From Bacillus pumilus (GTDB taxonomy: Bacteria; Bacillota; Bacilli; Bacillales; Bacillaceae), in contig NZ_LT906438.1 in assembly GCF_900186955.1 (NCBI RefSeq), positions 3,782,001-3,846,000 of the forward strand: DNA of 64,000 nt. The letters are read 5' to 3'. Each line of letters opens with the position of its first letter. Positions within the stretch are counted from its first letter, which is position 1. Of this stretch, positions 39,118-48,573 are shown piece after piece. The translations under genes and the position numbers were made by a program. The notes beneath the pieces were generated by a model. It worked only from the letters and a program-made list of their open reading frames with translations. It did not search any database and was not told the DNA's origin.

Positions 39118-40083
39118 ATGAAAAAATGGTTAGCATTGCTTATCCTTTGTATCATGACGATCACCACAGCTGCCTGTGGTGCTGCAGAAAATAAACCTGC
39201 TTCAAACACAACCAAAAGCAAGTCAGCTGAAATAGCAGAAACAAACATCAATTACTTAGATCAAACGTACAAACTCAAAACGCCAGTGAAACGAATTGTC
39301 ATTGCTGGAAGCCTAGAATCAATGGAAGATGCCAAATTACTTAATATCGAGCCTATTGGTGCTTCTACAGTAGGCGGCACATTCCCTGAATTATTTAAAG
39401 ACATCACAGCGAAAACAGAAGGCATCGGTGAAAAAACAGAACCGAATCTAGAAAAAATCTTAAAACTAAAACCAGACGTGATACTCGGATCAACAAAGTT
39501 TCCACCTGCAACAATTAAAAAATTGGATAAAGTCCAAACAACGATCCCAGTATCCCATGTCTCTTCTGACTGGGAAAGCAATCTTTTATTGCTCGGTACA
39601 CTTACTGGAAAAAGTGAAGAAGCGAAAAACATCATTTCTGATTATCAGAAAGACCTCAAACAAGCGAAAGAAACCCTGAAAGACAAAAGCAGCAACAAAA
39701 CAGCTGTCATTTTACGCATTAGACAAGGCGACCTGTACGTGTACCCTGAAGACGTATACTTCAACTCTACCTTATATGGGGACTTAGGATTTACAGCACC
39801 AAGTGATATCAAAAAAGCCAAAGCACAAGCATTGATTTCATTGGAGCGCCTGGGCGAACTCAATCCTGACTATATTTTCGTTCAGTTCTCTAAAGAGGAA
39901 AACTCATCGAAACCTAACGCATTAAAGGACTTAGAGGAAAATAAAATTTGGACAAGCCTAAAAGCTGTGAAAAATGGGCACATCAATGAAAATGTCGTTG
40001 ATCCTATGCTTCAAGGAGGAACTGCACTAAGCAAAACAACCTTCCTTGATAAGGCCGTCAAATGGTTAGAGAAAAACAACTAA
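39118..40083 (+). CDS. feuA: Ferric siderophore-binding lipoprotein FeuA-like
   Basis: A 321-residue extracytoplasmic solute-binding lipoprotein. The signal ends in TTAACG, with lipid-modified Cys at residue 20, and a class III binding fold follows (VKRIVIAGSLESMEDAKLLN near 58; NPDYIFVQFSKEE near 255). It would capture ferric bacillibactin or enterobactin at the membrane surface. It follows btr and precedes ybbA, like B. subtilis, but the permease genes feuB/feuC do not follow: only a 78-base terminator-containing gap separates it from ybbA. It must therefore work with a transporter encoded elsewhere. Confidence 0.88.
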   Translation: MKKWLALLILCIMTITTAACGAAENKPASNTTKSKSAEIAETNINYLDQTYKLKTPVKRIVIAGSLESMEDAKLLNIEPIGASTVGGTFPELFKDITAKTEGIGEKTEPNLEKILKLKPDVILGSTKFPPATIKKLDKVQTTIPVSHVSSDWESNLLLLGTLTGKSEEAKNIISDYQKDLKQAKETLKDKSSNKTAVILRIRQGDLYVYPEDVYFNSTLYGDLGFTAPSDIKKAKAQALISLERLGELNPDYIFVQFSKEENSSKPNALKDLEENKIWTSLKAVKNGHINENVVDPMLQGGTALSKTTFLDKAVKWLEKNN

Positions 40084-40086
40084 AAA

Positions 40087-40128
40087 AAGAAGACAAAGGG
40101 TTAATGTTTAGCCCTTTGTCTTCTTTTC
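40087..40128 (+). terminator. Terminator after feuA
   Basis: AAGAAGACAAAGGG pairs with CCCTTTGTCTTCTT; a strong 14-base-pair stem with T's on its 3' side. Confidence 0.92.
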
Positions 40129-40161
40129 AGCTTATTTGAGAATCTTGAGGAGTGAATACAT

Positions 40162-40896
40162 ATGAACGGAACGTTTCTATATGACGAGTTTAACGGGCGT
40201 CAGCTTGATATTTACGTTCCACATGACACCTCTATTAATGTTCCAGCTGTCTTTGTACAAGATGGCTCTTCTTTGTTTAGAACACACCTGCTAGAGATCG
40301 AAAGACTGATCGAAGCCAAAACCATCTCTCCAATCATCATTGTCGGCATACACCCCTTCAATCGACTTGACGAGTATACACCATGGAAGGCGTCATCACT
40401 GCACTCTGGGTTTCCTGACTTTAAAGGCGAGGCACAGACGTATGTGTCATTTTTAGCGAATGACTTGCTCCCATATATCAAAAGAAAATATCCAGTCAAA
40501 CAGACCTGTCATGAACATAGTCACATAGGTGCTTCATTAGGTGGGCTATTTGCAATTTATACTTTATTGATGTACCCTGCTCTTTTTAAAAACATCGCAT
40601 CTATCTCTGGGTCATTTTGGTATCAAGATTTTCTGCCGTTTGCTAAACAACAAAGCATTCAGTATGTGGATCACCTTATTTATTTGTCTGTGGGCAGTGA
40701 AGAAGGTAAAGGCAAAACATCTGCTCAACAGCACATGCCTTTATTCAATAAACAACTACATGATCTTTTATTACAGAAAGGGATGCAGGAATGGCAGCTG
40801 CACTATCACATCGAACAAGGGGAGGGCCATCATCTGAAACAATTTCAAAAAAATTTCTTATCAGCCCTAAAGTGGTTTTATCAAAGAGAACTCTAA
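40162..40896 (+). CDS. ybbA: Siderophore esterase YbbA-like
   Basis: A 244-residue alpha/beta hydrolase of the same Fes/esterase-D group as BesA. The nucleophile elbow GASLGG is near residue 127, a likely catalytic His lies in EGEGHHLKQF near 222, and AVFVQDGSSLF is near residue 30. YbbA hydrolyses trilactone siderophores in the feuABC-ybbA locus of B. subtilis. GAGGAG is upstream of the ATG. Two esterases (this and the one at 24406) flank the locus; overlapping or substrate-differing roles are inferred, not shown. Confidence 0.85.
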   Translation: MNGTFLYDEFNGRQLDIYVPHDTSINVPAVFVQDGSSLFRTHLLEIERLIEAKTISPIIIVGIHPFNRLDEYTPWKASSLHSGFPDFKGEAQTYVSFLANDLLPYIKRKYPVKQTCHEHSHIGASLGGLFAIYTLLMYPALFKNIASISGSFWYQDFLPFAKQQSIQYVDHLIYLSVGSEEGKGKTSAQQHMPLFNKQLHDLLLQKGMQEWQLHYHIEQGEGHHLKQFQKNFLSALKWFYQREL

Positions 40897-40968
40897 TTTT
40901 TTATCTGCATGGCACAAAGCCGATATGATATATTGGAACCTATAGATTGAAAGAGGAGGGATTTGCGT

Positions 40969-41115
40969 ATGAGACCTTTACAAATCTCAGCCGATACAGC
41001 ACAAAAACTTGCGGCATCACTTAATGTACCCATTGAACAAATCATGCATATGCCGCAGCATATCTTAATCGCTAAACTAGCAGAACTTGAACAGAAGAAA
41101 GATCGTTCTTCTTAA
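40969..41115 (+). CDS. yycC: YycC-like small protein
   Basis: A 48-residue protein, MRPLQISADTAQKLAASLNV then a PIEQIMHMPQHILIAKLAEL segment, very close to B. subtilis YycC as I recall it. A strong GAGGAGGG lies before the ATG. It is predicted to be mostly helical. Function is unknown. In B. subtilis yycC lies between dnaC and rplI next to yycB, as here, so this marks the right edge of the inserted siderophore block. The next gene starts 22 bases later. Confidence 0.85.
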   Translation: MRPLQISADTAQKLAASLNVPIEQIMHMPQHILIAKLAELEQKKDRSS

Positions 41116-41137
41116 AGAAATAAAGGAGTTTACATTC

Positions 41138-42352
41138 ATGGAACAACAACTAGAACAATCAACATTACATCCCCGCAGCAAGGGACAAACCATCCTGCTG
41201 ATTGCTGGGATTTTACTCATTGCATTTAACCTGCGGCCTGCCATTACGTCCGTGGGACCTCTCATCGGCGCCATTCGTTCCGATTTGCAGCTTTCAAATG
41301 GACTTGCGGGTTTTCTCACCACTTTACCACTGCTCTCATTCGCATTGCTTTCTCCAATTGCACCTAAAATCGGAAAGCGTCTTGGCAATGAACGAACCCT
41401 TTGGCTTGGGCTTGCTGTCCTTCTATTTGGGATTGTGATTCGCTCGTTTGGCTCGATCACCTTCTTAATGGTGGGAACCGCGCTTGTCGGTGTCGGGATT
41501 GCGATATGTAATGTGCTTTTACCAGGGCTTGTGAAGCATAAATTTCCTGCACATGCTGGTTTGATGACGAGCGTGTATACGACTTCGATGTCCGTCTTTG
41601 CGGCACTTGCATCAGGTGTCAGTGTTCCGCTCAGCCATGCAATGCCTGGCGGCTGGAATACTTCATTCCTCGTATGGGCTGGCCTTGCACTTCTCGCGAT
41701 GATGGTCTGGGCGCCGCAGCTTCTTCATCAGAACACAGCGGCCGTCAAAAGCATTTCGCTCACAGAGCAGCCGATATGGCGTTCGCGTGTCGCATGGCAG
41801 GTGACCTTTTTTATGGGCTTGCAGTCATTCCTTTTTTATAGCAGCATCGCCTGGTTTCCTGATATTTTAACATCACATGGAATGAACCTGTCGACAGCCG
41901 GCTGGATGCTGTCCATTATGCAGTTTGCTGGGCTGCCATCCACCTTTTTAACGCCTGTTTTCGCGGAAAAATTAAAAACACAAAGACCGCTTGTCTTGGG
42001 CCTTGTCCTTGTGTATTTACTTGGCATGATCGGGCTCCTTCTCGGAGGATCGACGCCTATTCTTGTGATCTCTGTTTTATTGATCGGCATTGGACAAGGT
42101 GCCAGCATCAGTCTGGCGCTCACTTTTATCGGATTACGGACGACCAATATGGAGCAAGCCGCTGCCCTTTCCGGAATGGCGCAGTCTCTCGGTTATTTAT
42201 TAGCCGCCGTTGGTCCTTTCATGATCGGTATCCTTTTTGATCTCACACATACATGGACGCCATCCATTATCATCTTTATCATCATCCTATTTTTCATGTT
42301 TATATCCGGTATGCGAGCCGGACGAAGCGTCTATATTTCAGATCCATCATAA
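41138..42352 (+). CDS. yycB: MFS transporter YycB (CynX/NimT family)
   Basis: A 404-residue major-facilitator transporter with about twelve hydrophobic segments. The first-helix signature NLRPAITSVGPLIGAIR near residues 37-53 is characteristic of the CynX/NimT subfamily. The start at 41138 is used because AAGGAG lies before it; the extended frame at 41087 overlaps yycC. Members export cyanate, nitroimidazoles or similar small molecules; the substrate here is unknown. Terminator shared with convergent rplI. Confidence 0.87.
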   Translation: MEQQLEQSTLHPRSKGQTILLIAGILLIAFNLRPAITSVGPLIGAIRSDLQLSNGLAGFLTTLPLLSFALLSPIAPKIGKRLGNERTLWLGLAVLLFGIVIRSFGSITFLMVGTALVGVGIAICNVLLPGLVKHKFPAHAGLMTSVYTTSMSVFAALASGVSVPLSHAMPGGWNTSFLVWAGLALLAMMVWAPQLLHQNTAAVKSISLTEQPIWRSRVAWQVTFFMGLQSFLFYSSIAWFPDILTSHGMNLSTAGWMLSIMQFAGLPSTFLTPVFAEKLKTQRPLVLGLVLVYLLGMIGLLLGGSTPILVISVLLIGIGQGASISLALTFIGLRTTNMEQAAALSGMAQSLGYLLAAVGPFMIGILFDLTHTWTPSIIIFIIILFFMFISGMRAGRSVYISDPS

Positions 42353-42355
42353 AAA

Positions 42356-42388
42356 AAGAACCCGCCTCCTCATGAGACGGGTTCTTTT
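42356..42388. terminator. Bidirectional terminator between yycB and rplI
   Basis: AAGAACCCGCCTC pairs with GAGACGGGTTCTT with one mismatch, and T runs occur on both strands. Confidence 0.9.
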
Positions 42389-42392
42389 CGGT

Positions 42393-42842
42393 TTATGCTT
42401 GTTCTGTCACGTGTACCTTTAATGTTGCTTGTACCTCTGGATGAAGCTTCACCGGTACATTTGTGTAACCTAATGCACGGATGGCGTCATTCAGCTCGAT
42501 TTTGCGCTTATCGACTTTGATTTGATGATCTTTTTGCAATTTATCAGCGATTTGTTTGCTTGTAATAGATCCAAACAGACGGCCGCCTTCACCTGATTTT
42601 GCTGTTAGTTCCACTGTTAGCGCCTCAAGTGTTTCTTTTAATTGTTTCGCTTGTTCAAGCTCTTGGATGGCATTCTTTTTCTCTTTGTTCTTCTGCCCTT
42701 CCAATGCGCTTAGGTTCGTTGGGTTTGCTTCAACTGCTAACCCTTGTTTGATGAGAAAGTTGTGAGCGTATCCGTCAGCTACATTCTTGACTTCGCCTTT
42801 TTTCCCTTTGCCTTTTACGTCTTTTAGAAAGATGACTTTCAT
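42393..42842 (-). CDS. rplI: Ribosomal protein L9
   Basis: A 149-residue protein with the L9 N-terminal pattern [20 protein letters not shown], Gly-rich and basic, a long central helix and the C-terminal domain (DALRALG-type region near 124-132). It binds 23S rRNA at the L1 stalk base. The ATG overlaps the gdpP stop by 4 bases (ATGA), so translation is coupled to gdpP. Confidence 0.97.
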   Translation of the reverse strand: MKVIFLKDVKGKGKKGEVKNVADGYAHNFLIKQGLAVEANPTNLSALEGQKNKEKKNAIQELEQAKQLKETLEALTVELTAKSGEGGRLFGSITSKQIADKLQKDHQIKVDKRKIELNDAIRALGYTNVPVKLHPEVQATLKVHVTEQA

Positions 42843-44827
42843 CTTTGAACCCCTCCTTCGAAATATTCATCAATGGCAGCTTTTAACTGCTCTACCGCTT
42901 CTTCAATGGTTATACCATACATTTGGGTTGCAGCGTTAGTTAAATGACCGCCGCCATCTAACGCTTCCATGATAATTTGGACGTTGATATCTCCTAATGA
43001 TCTCGCACTAATGCACACCGTGTTGTCATCTCGTCTAGCGACAGCAAATGACGCTTCTACCTCACTCATTGACAACAGGGAATCTGCCGTCTGGGCAATC
43101 GTGATTTGATCATAATACTCCGAGCTGTCTGACGGTAATGAAGCAATCGCCACCTGATTTTGATACAGATCTGTATGCTGAATGAGCTTTGCCCGTTTGA
43201 TGTAATGATCGACGGTCTCTTTTAGGAATTTTTGGACAAGGACAGGATCTGCCCCCTTCGCACGAAGATAGGATGCTGCATCAAACGTTCTTGATCCCGT
43301 TCTCAACGAGAAACTCTTCGTATCAACGATGATCCCTGCGAGAAGCGCAGTAGCTTCAATCATGTTAATGCGCAATTTCTTCGGCTGATACTCTAAAAGC
43401 TCTGTCACAAGCTCTGCTGTGGATGAAGCATACGGCTCCATATAGACAAGTAATGGGTCACGGATAAACTCCTCGCCGCGTCTATGATGGTCAATGACCA
43501 CGATATTTTCAATTTTATTGAGTAGTCGTTCTTCCATGACGAGAGACGGTTTATGTGTATCCACGACCACAAGCAGCGTGTCATCCTTCGCAAGCTCCAT
43601 GGCTTCCTCTGGGGTGATAAAACGTGACCAAAGATCTTCATAATTCTTAATTTCACTAATCAAACGTTGAACACTGTCCCCAATCTGGTTGGCATCAATG
43701 ACAATATAGCCTTCTTTCCCATTAGCCTGGGCGACCTTTAAAATCCCAATGGATGCACCGATTGAGTCCATGTCTGGGAACTTATGCCCCATAATCATGA
43801 CATTTCCGCTTTCAGAAACAATTTCTTTTAAAGCATGAGAAATGACTCGTGCGCGTACACGTGTCCGTTTCTCCATTGGATTCGTTTTTCCGCCGTAGAA
43901 TTTCACTTTTCCATTCGGCTGCTTAATGGCTACCTGATCCCCGCCTCGTCCGAGGGCAAGATCAAGACTCGACTGCGCAAGTGCCCCAAGCTCTTTTAAA
44001 GAAGGTACGGATGCACCGATCCCGATACTCAAGGTAAGCGTCGCACTATGCGCTCCTGTTTTCTCACGGACCTCGTCTAGAATAGAGAATTTCGACGCTT
44101 CCAGCTCTGCTAAAATGCTCTCATTTAGAACCGCCATAAATCGTTCGGACGAAATTCGCTTCAGGAAAATGCCATATTCCTGTGCCCAATTGTTTAACAG
44201 AGACGTCACTTCACTATTAATGGTGCTGCGCACCTGATCGTCAAGCCCCTGCGTGACATCATCGTAATTGTCTAAAAAGATATAAGATAACACCGTTCGT
44301 TCATTTTCGTACTGTCTTTCAATTTGTACCTGTTCTGTGACATCAAAGAAATATAAAAGGCGCTCTGACCGTTTAATAATGACTTTGAATTTTCGGTCAT
44401 TCAGCGTCACATTTTCTGTCTCGACCTCTTGTTTAATAAGAGGCACAATAGACTCGAATGTATCATACAAGGATCTGCCGACAAGCGTGCTTTCATGAAA
44501 ACACGAAGCGAGAAATGGATTTGTCCATTCGATATAATACTGGTCATTAAACAGCATAATACCAATTGGCATTTCCATTAATGCTTCTTCTCCAACCTTT
44601 TTGACTCGATAGGATAATGTTGAAATATATGAATCAATCTCTTTTTGCACTTGCGTATCTGCCCACTTTAAGAAGTAGAGCACACCTGCAAGGACTAAAA
44701 GACCAACCGCTCCTATGATCCAATTATAATAAAGGTTGAGGAGGACTGTGACCACCGCAAGGAAAATCAAAGCGATGATCGGATACTTGATGACAGGTTT
44801 TCTATAGAAGCTTGGCACTGATATCAA
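42839..44827 (-). CDS. gdpP: Cyclic-di-AMP phosphodiesterase GdpP (YybT)
   Basis: A 662-residue membrane enzyme that cleaves c-di-AMP to pApA. Two membrane helices span residues about 14-55, followed by a PAS domain with heme-binding capacity in relatives, a degenerate GGDEF (about 175-300), and the DHH domain with DMDSIGAS near 357 and DHHRR near 427. A DHHA1 domain near 580-655 contains GGGHLTNAA. c-di-AMP controls potassium and wall homeostasis. It sits between yybS and rplI, as in B. subtilis, and the spacing of 21 bases from yybS indicates one operon. Confidence 0.96.
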   Translation of the reverse strand: MISVPSFYRKPVIKYPIIALIFLAVVTVLLNLYYNWIIGAVGLLVLAGVLYFLKWADTQVQKEIDSYISTLSYRVKKVGEEALMEMPIGIMLFNDQYYIEWTNPFLASCFHESTLVGRSLYDTFESIVPLIKQEVETENVTLNDRKFKVIIKRSERLLYFFDVTEQVQIERQYENERTVLSYIFLDNYDDVTQGLDDQVRSTINSEVTSLLNNWAQEYGIFLKRISSERFMAVLNESILAELEASKFSILDEVREKTGAHSATLTLSIGIGASVPSLKELGALAQSSLDLALGRGGDQVAIKQPNGKVKFYGGKTNPMEKRTRVRARVISHALKEIVSESGNVMIMGHKFPDMDSIGASIGILKVAQANGKEGYIVIDANQIGDSVQRLISEIKNYEDLWSRFITPEEAMELAKDDTLLVVVDTHKPSLVMEERLLNKIENIVVIDHHRRGEEFIRDPLLVYMEPYASSTAELVTELLEYQPKKLRINMIEATALLAGIIVDTKSFSLRTGSRTFDAASYLRAKGADPVLVQKFLKETVDHYIKRAKLIQHTDLYQNQVAIASLPSDSSEYYDQITIAQTADSLLSMSEVEASFAVARRDDNTVCISARSLGDINVQIIMEALDGGGHLTNAATQMYGITIEEAVEQLKAAIDEYFEGGVQR

Positions 44828-44848
44828 CTCCTCAACATTCAGAGTGAA

Positions 44849-45787
44849 TTATTTGTTTTTTACTTTTTCTCTTAAATCAAAGCCTATGTCAGCAATCCCT
44901 ATAATACGCACAATCACAGCGACTGGCGGATAGAGAACCCCTAACACGATAGCGAAAATGGGCACCGCTTTTGAGATGCTTTTTTCGTGGCAATAATAGA
45001 AGATAAAAGAAAATCCCTGAATAAGCACCAGTATAAATAAAATTTGAAACGCACTCGTTTGAACGAGCGATAAAAAGCTGCCTTTTTCCGTCTGAATCAG
45101 CATCAAAAGCAGTGTGAGTAAATAATACCATACCATGCTTTTTGGCAGCCGCATATCCTTAAATTTCTTCAAGGCTGGCATGTCTTTGACAAACCGTTTG
45201 ATCAGAGGCTTCACAAACCAGTGGTTCACGAACGCCGTCAGCGTAACTAACATCAACAGCGCGACAGGTAAAGCACTCAATGCAGCATCCTGCATCTCTC
45301 TGAACTGCTTCAGCTGCTTCGCAATGTCCTGCTCAGAAGCGCCGGATTGCTTTAAGACACTCTCTAACATCGGAATCATTTGCTCAATCGACTCTTTCGC
45401 GATACCCATGATATCGACTTGAAAAAGCTGAACACTGACAACAAAGGAGATAAGAAAACTAAATAAATAGATCAGCGCACCTGTAATGATGGCATTCCCA
45501 GGCTGCCGTCTGCAGTAGAAAACACCCATGCCTAATCCGACAGCAATCAGAATTGGCGCCGTCATGAGTCCATTAATAGATCCAATTAAAAAGCTGATCA
45601 CTATCCCAATAGCGCCAGCAGCAATTCCTTTTTTCAAGCCGTGCCTGATTGTATAGAGGATGATCGGAATCGGAGCAGCTAGAAAGAAAATAATGGATAA
45701 TAGCGGCACATACAAATAAAACAGCGTCATGACAGAGAAAATACTGATCATGATAGCGCCCTCTACTAACGCTTTTGTTTGTTTCAC
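44849..45787 (-). CDS. yybS: DUF2232 membrane protein YybS
   Basis: A 312-residue polytopic protein with about eight hydrophobic segments (residues about 10-130 and 170-300) and a loop near 140-170. YybS family proteins lie upstream of gdpP and rplI in many Firmicutes; the function is unestablished, with transport suggested by fold. In B. subtilis cotF follows on the other side, but no cotF is seen here. The upstream gap 45788-46089 holds a parS site and promoters for this gene and ppaC. Confidence 0.88.
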   Translation of the reverse strand: MKQTKALVEGAIMISIFSVMTLFYLYVPLLSIIFFLAAPIPIILYTIRHGLKKGIAAGAIGIVISFLIGSINGLMTAPILIAVGLGMGVFYCRRQPGNAIITGALIYLFSFLISFVVSVQLFQVDIMGIAKESIEQMIPMLESVLKQSGASEQDIAKQLKQFREMQDAALSALPVALLMLVTLTAFVNHWFVKPLIKRFVKDMPALKKFKDMRLPKSMVWYYLLTLLLMLIQTEKGSFLSLVQTSAFQILFILVLIQGFSFIFYYCHEKSISKAVPIFAIVLGVLYPPVAVIVRIIGIADIGFDLREKVKNK

Positions 45788-45934
45788 ACCTTCACCTCTA
45801 TCTAATCCTTTTACTATATCTTGCTCAATGTGTCCTTCTATGTATACGTACGATGTAAGCTACACCATGTCTTACCCCAACCTTTATTTTACCATAGCGG
45901 TAAATCGCAAGTAAAATGCAGGCTATCTTAGGAG

Positions 45935-45950
45935 CGTTTCACGTGGAACA
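45935..45950. other. parS site upstream of yybS/ppaC
   Basis: CGTTTCACGTGGAACA. Its reverse complement TGTTCCACGTGAAACG differs from the Bacillus parS consensus only at the last base. It lies in the divergent region between yybS and ppaC. Confidence 0.8.
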
Positions 45951-46089
45951 CTGATATCGATTCGTACATGCAACTTTTCAAACAGCATGTTACAATTTTT
46001 TAGATTATTCTTAGCTATAAACCCTGAATTCAAGGTCAAAAGCTGTTAGAATAGAAACATCATCAATAAATGTAAGAAGGAGAATTCAC

Positions 46090-47019
46090 ATGGGAAAAAC
46101 ACTCGTATTCGGACACAAAAACCCTGACACAGACACGATTTGCTCTGCTATCGCTTACGCTGATCTAAAAAACAAAATCGGCGTCGAAGCAGAAGCGGTC
46201 AGACTTGGAGAAATCAATGGAGAAACACAATTCGCATTAGATTTCTTTAAACAAGAAGCACCTCGTTTCATTGAAACGGCTGCAAACGAAACAAAGCAAG
46301 TCATTCTTGTCGATCATAACGAATTCCAACAAAGTGTAAGCGATATTGATCAAGTACAAGTGACTGAGGTCATTGACCATCACCGTATTGCCAACTTTGA
46401 AACAAGTGAACCTCTATACTATCGCGCTGAGCCTGTTGGCTGTACAGCAACAATCTTAAACAAAATGTACAAAGAGAACCAAGTGAAGATTGAAAAAGAA
46501 ATCGCTGGTTTGCTTTTATCTGCAATCATTTCTGATTCCTTGCTATTCAAATCACCAACATGCACACAACAAGACATTGATGCTGCGCATGAGCTAGCTG
46601 AAATTGCAGGAGTAGATCCAGAAGTTTACGGCCTAGACATGCTAAAAGCTGGCGCTGACCTAAGCCAAAAAACGGTTCAAGAACTAATTACAATTGATGC
46701 AAAAGAATTCGCACTAGGCAATAGCAAAGTGGAAATTGCGCAAGTCAATACAGTAGATATCGCAGAAGTTACAGCAAGACAGGCTGATATTGAAGCGAAA
46801 ATCAATGAAGTCATCGCAGCGAAAGGTCTTGATCTATTCGTTCTAGTGATCACAGACATCCTAGAAAATGACTCTCTTGCACTTGCACTCGGTGTCGAAG
46901 CTGCAAAAGTAGAAAAAGCATTTAACGTCACACTTGAAAACAACACCGCTTTACTAAAAGGTGTTGTATCAAGAAAGAAACAAGTCGTACCTGCACTGAC
47001 AGACGCACTTTCTTCATAA
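46090..47019 (+). CDS. ppaC: Manganese-dependent inorganic pyrophosphatase PpaC
   Basis: A 309-residue family II pyrophosphatase that hydrolyses pyrophosphate in the cytosol. Metal-binding motifs are GHKNPDTD near residues 8-15, DHNEFQQ near 75 and the DHH motif (VIDHHRI) near 96-102, with the C-terminal SRKKQ substrate-binding segment near 295. AGAAGGAG precedes the ATG, and a TAGAAT with an upstream TG (46050s) looks like an extended -10. It diverges from yybS and has its own terminator. Confidence 0.96.
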   Translation: MGKTLVFGHKNPDTDTICSAIAYADLKNKIGVEAEAVRLGEINGETQFALDFFKQEAPRFIETAANETKQVILVDHNEFQQSVSDIDQVQVTEVIDHHRIANFETSEPLYYRAEPVGCTATILNKMYKENQVKIEKEIAGLLLSAIISDSLLFKSPTCTQQDIDAAHELAEIAGVDPEVYGLDMLKAGADLSQKTVQELITIDAKEFALGNSKVEIAQVNTVDIAEVTARQADIEAKINEVIAAKGLDLFVLVITDILENDSLALALGVEAAKVEKAFNVTLENNTALLKGVVSRKKQVVPALTDALSS

Positions 47020-47024
47020 ACACA

Positions 47025-47057
47025 ACAAGACTGCTGACATGTTCAGCAGTCTTTTTT
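47025..47057. terminator. Terminator between ppaC and rsiV
   Basis: AAGACTGCTGA pairs with TCAGCAGTCTT, with T's on the plus side and A's on the other. Confidence 0.92.
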
Positions 47058-47063
47058 CTTCTT

Positions 47064-47921
47064 TTAATGAATGTACATATCGCTGACAAGAATATCCTTT
47101 AACACACTTGTTGGAATCGTGAATTCAACTACACCCATGTAACCAGGCGCCACATCATATTCATTAAAGGAAATCACCAGTTTGCCTTTTGAATTGATAT
47201 AGAAGCTTTGATCTGGCTGAATCTTCTTAAACGGATCAACCGTATCTTGCTTGGTAATCCAGTAAATCTTATTTGAATCCTCTTTCATCTGTTTCTTCAT
47301 TTGCTCTTTAATATTTTCACTAATCACATCAATATAACGGTCATCTTTAAACAGGCTTGGTAATGTAATGAGTACATGATTTTTCTTATCCACCGTATCA
47401 TACGTCATTTCCTCTGCCGCAGACGCCTGAGTGGTCACCTTGTATCGACCTAGTGAGAGAATTTGGTCATTGTTTGTTCTCACTTCATATCCGCTCTCAA
47501 CACTTAAATGACCATTTTTATATCCCTTTGTTTCCTTTTCAAAATCTTGATACAGCTTTTTGTTTTCAGCTAAATATTTTTGATTCAGGCTGTCTTGTAA
47601 TTTTCCGTCCCCAAGCCCTGAAACGTGTGGTGTTTTAAGGTCAATATTCGTTCCTTGATCGCTCTTTTTAAATTCTGTGAATGTCACGACTTTCACCAGC
47701 TCGCCAATGACAGGTATCTCCGAAATAGCTCTTGCCGCCTGTGGACTGACATTCACAGTCGTGACAAATAGAGCAGCCGCAGCAACAAGTCCGATCGTCC
47801 ATTGCTGAAAATGAGGTTTTTTGTTTTTTCGTTTTAATGTCCGTTCAACCATAGCATCATATTCCGGTGGAATGGGGATTTCTAAATATTCCTCTTTTAA
47901 CTGTTCTAAATACTTATCCAT
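47064..47921 (-). CDS. rsiV: Anti-sigma factor RsiV
   Basis: A 285-residue anti-sigma factor: a cytosolic N-terminal region (MDKYLEQLKEEYLEIPIPPEYD), a membrane helix near residues 42-60 (IGLVAAAALFVTTVNV), and an extracytoplasmic DUF3298-type domain ending NEYDVAPGYMGVVEFTIPT. In B. subtilis RsiV binds lysozyme, which exposes it to proteolysis and releases SigV. The strong overall match in length and C-terminal sequence supports this assignment. It is directly adjacent to sigV, with no intergenic gap. oatA, next in B. subtilis, is absent. Confidence 0.92.
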   Translation of the reverse strand: MDKYLEQLKEEYLEIPIPPEYDAMVERTLKRKNKKPHFQQWTIGLVAAAALFVTTVNVSPQAARAISEIPVIGELVKVVTFTEFKKSDQGTNIDLKTPHVSGLGDGKLQDSLNQKYLAENKKLYQDFEKETKGYKNGHLSVESGYEVRTNNDQILSLGRYKVTTQASAAEEMTYDTVDKKNHVLITLPSLFKDDRYIDVISENIKEQMKKQMKEDSNKIYWITKQDTVDPFKKIQPDQSFYINSKGKLVISFNEYDVAPGYMGVVEFTIPTSVLKDILVSDMYIH

Positions 47922-48416
47922 TTATATTTCCTCCTGCGATAATTCTACTTTTAAAAGCCGCAACGCCTTATATAATCTTGTTTTAATGGTGTTTTCATTT
48001 TCATCGAGAATGTGGGCGATGTCCTCTAGTTTTAAATCTTCAAAGAATCTCAAGATAATGATGCCCCGGTAGATTTCGGGCAAATCCTCTATGGCTCTTC
48101 TGACATCTTGATCCTCATATACATCTGATTCACCCTGTGATAAGAATTCAAGCGTATCATCGTCTGTCACTTGCACCCGCTTCTTCTTTCGTAAAAAGTC
48201 TAGGGCTGCGTTCACCACGATTTTATAAAACCAGCTATGCATCTTGGTCGCATCCTCTAATCGGTGAACAGATTTGAGTGCTTTATGAATCGCCTCTTGA
48301 ACGACATCCATCGCATCTTCTGGGTTTTTGACATAACTATAGGATAATCGATAAAAACTGTGTTTATGCTCCATTACGTAATCAGCAAATTGATCCTCAA
48401 TTTTTCGTTTCTTCAT
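47922..48416 (-). CDS. sigV: ECF sigma factor SigV
   Basis: A 164-residue group IV sigma factor. Region 2 (FYRLSYSYVKNPEDAMDVVQEA) and region 4 (LEDIAHILDENENTIKTRLYKALRLLK) are clear, with no region 1.1 or 3. Together with RsiV it forms the lysozyme-response switch in B. subtilis. AAAGGAGCTC precedes the ATG, and a likely autoregulatory promoter lies at 48472-48496. It overlaps no neighbour upstream; rsiV begins at the next base. Confidence 0.92.
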   Translation of the reverse strand: MKKRKIEDQFADYVMEHKHSFYRLSYSYVKNPEDAMDVVQEAIHKALKSVHRLEDATKMHSWFYKIVVNAALDFLRKKKRVQVTDDDTLEFLSQGESDVYEDQDVRRAIEDLPEIYRGIIILRFFEDLKLEDIAHILDENENTIKTRLYKALRLLKVELSQEEI

Positions 48417-48471
48417 TTTACAAAGAGCTCCTTTATCTTAAATGCGCATCGGTTATTTCTTACAATGGATA

Positions 48472-48496
48472 GACGCGCACCTTTTGAAAATAGTTT
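48472..48496 (-). promoter_or_regulatory. Candidate ECF-type (SigV) promoter
   Basis: On the reverse strand CAAAC (-35 AAC core) and CGTC (-10) are 17 bases apart, close to the AAC-N16-CGTC rule for Bacillus ECF sigma factors. It lies 56 bases before the sigV start, suggesting autoregulation. Confidence 0.55.
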
Positions 48497-48541
48497 GCGC
48501 TCGATTATTTTTTAACATGTCATTCCATTTCCGTTTCTATA

Positions 48542-48573
48542 CAAAAAGAGCGAACCAGACAGGTTCACTCTTT
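48542..48573 (-). terminator. Terminator after the racemase-like gene
   Basis: AAAGAG-GAACC pairs with GGTTC-CTCTTT with one internal mismatch; U run on the reverse strand. The stop codon is inside the stem. Confidence 0.85.

Noticed and set aside
40128..40160. TGAGAATCTTGAGG before ybbA, considered as a Fur box
   Set aside because: Only the left half matches and the 3' half lacks the TATCA arm.
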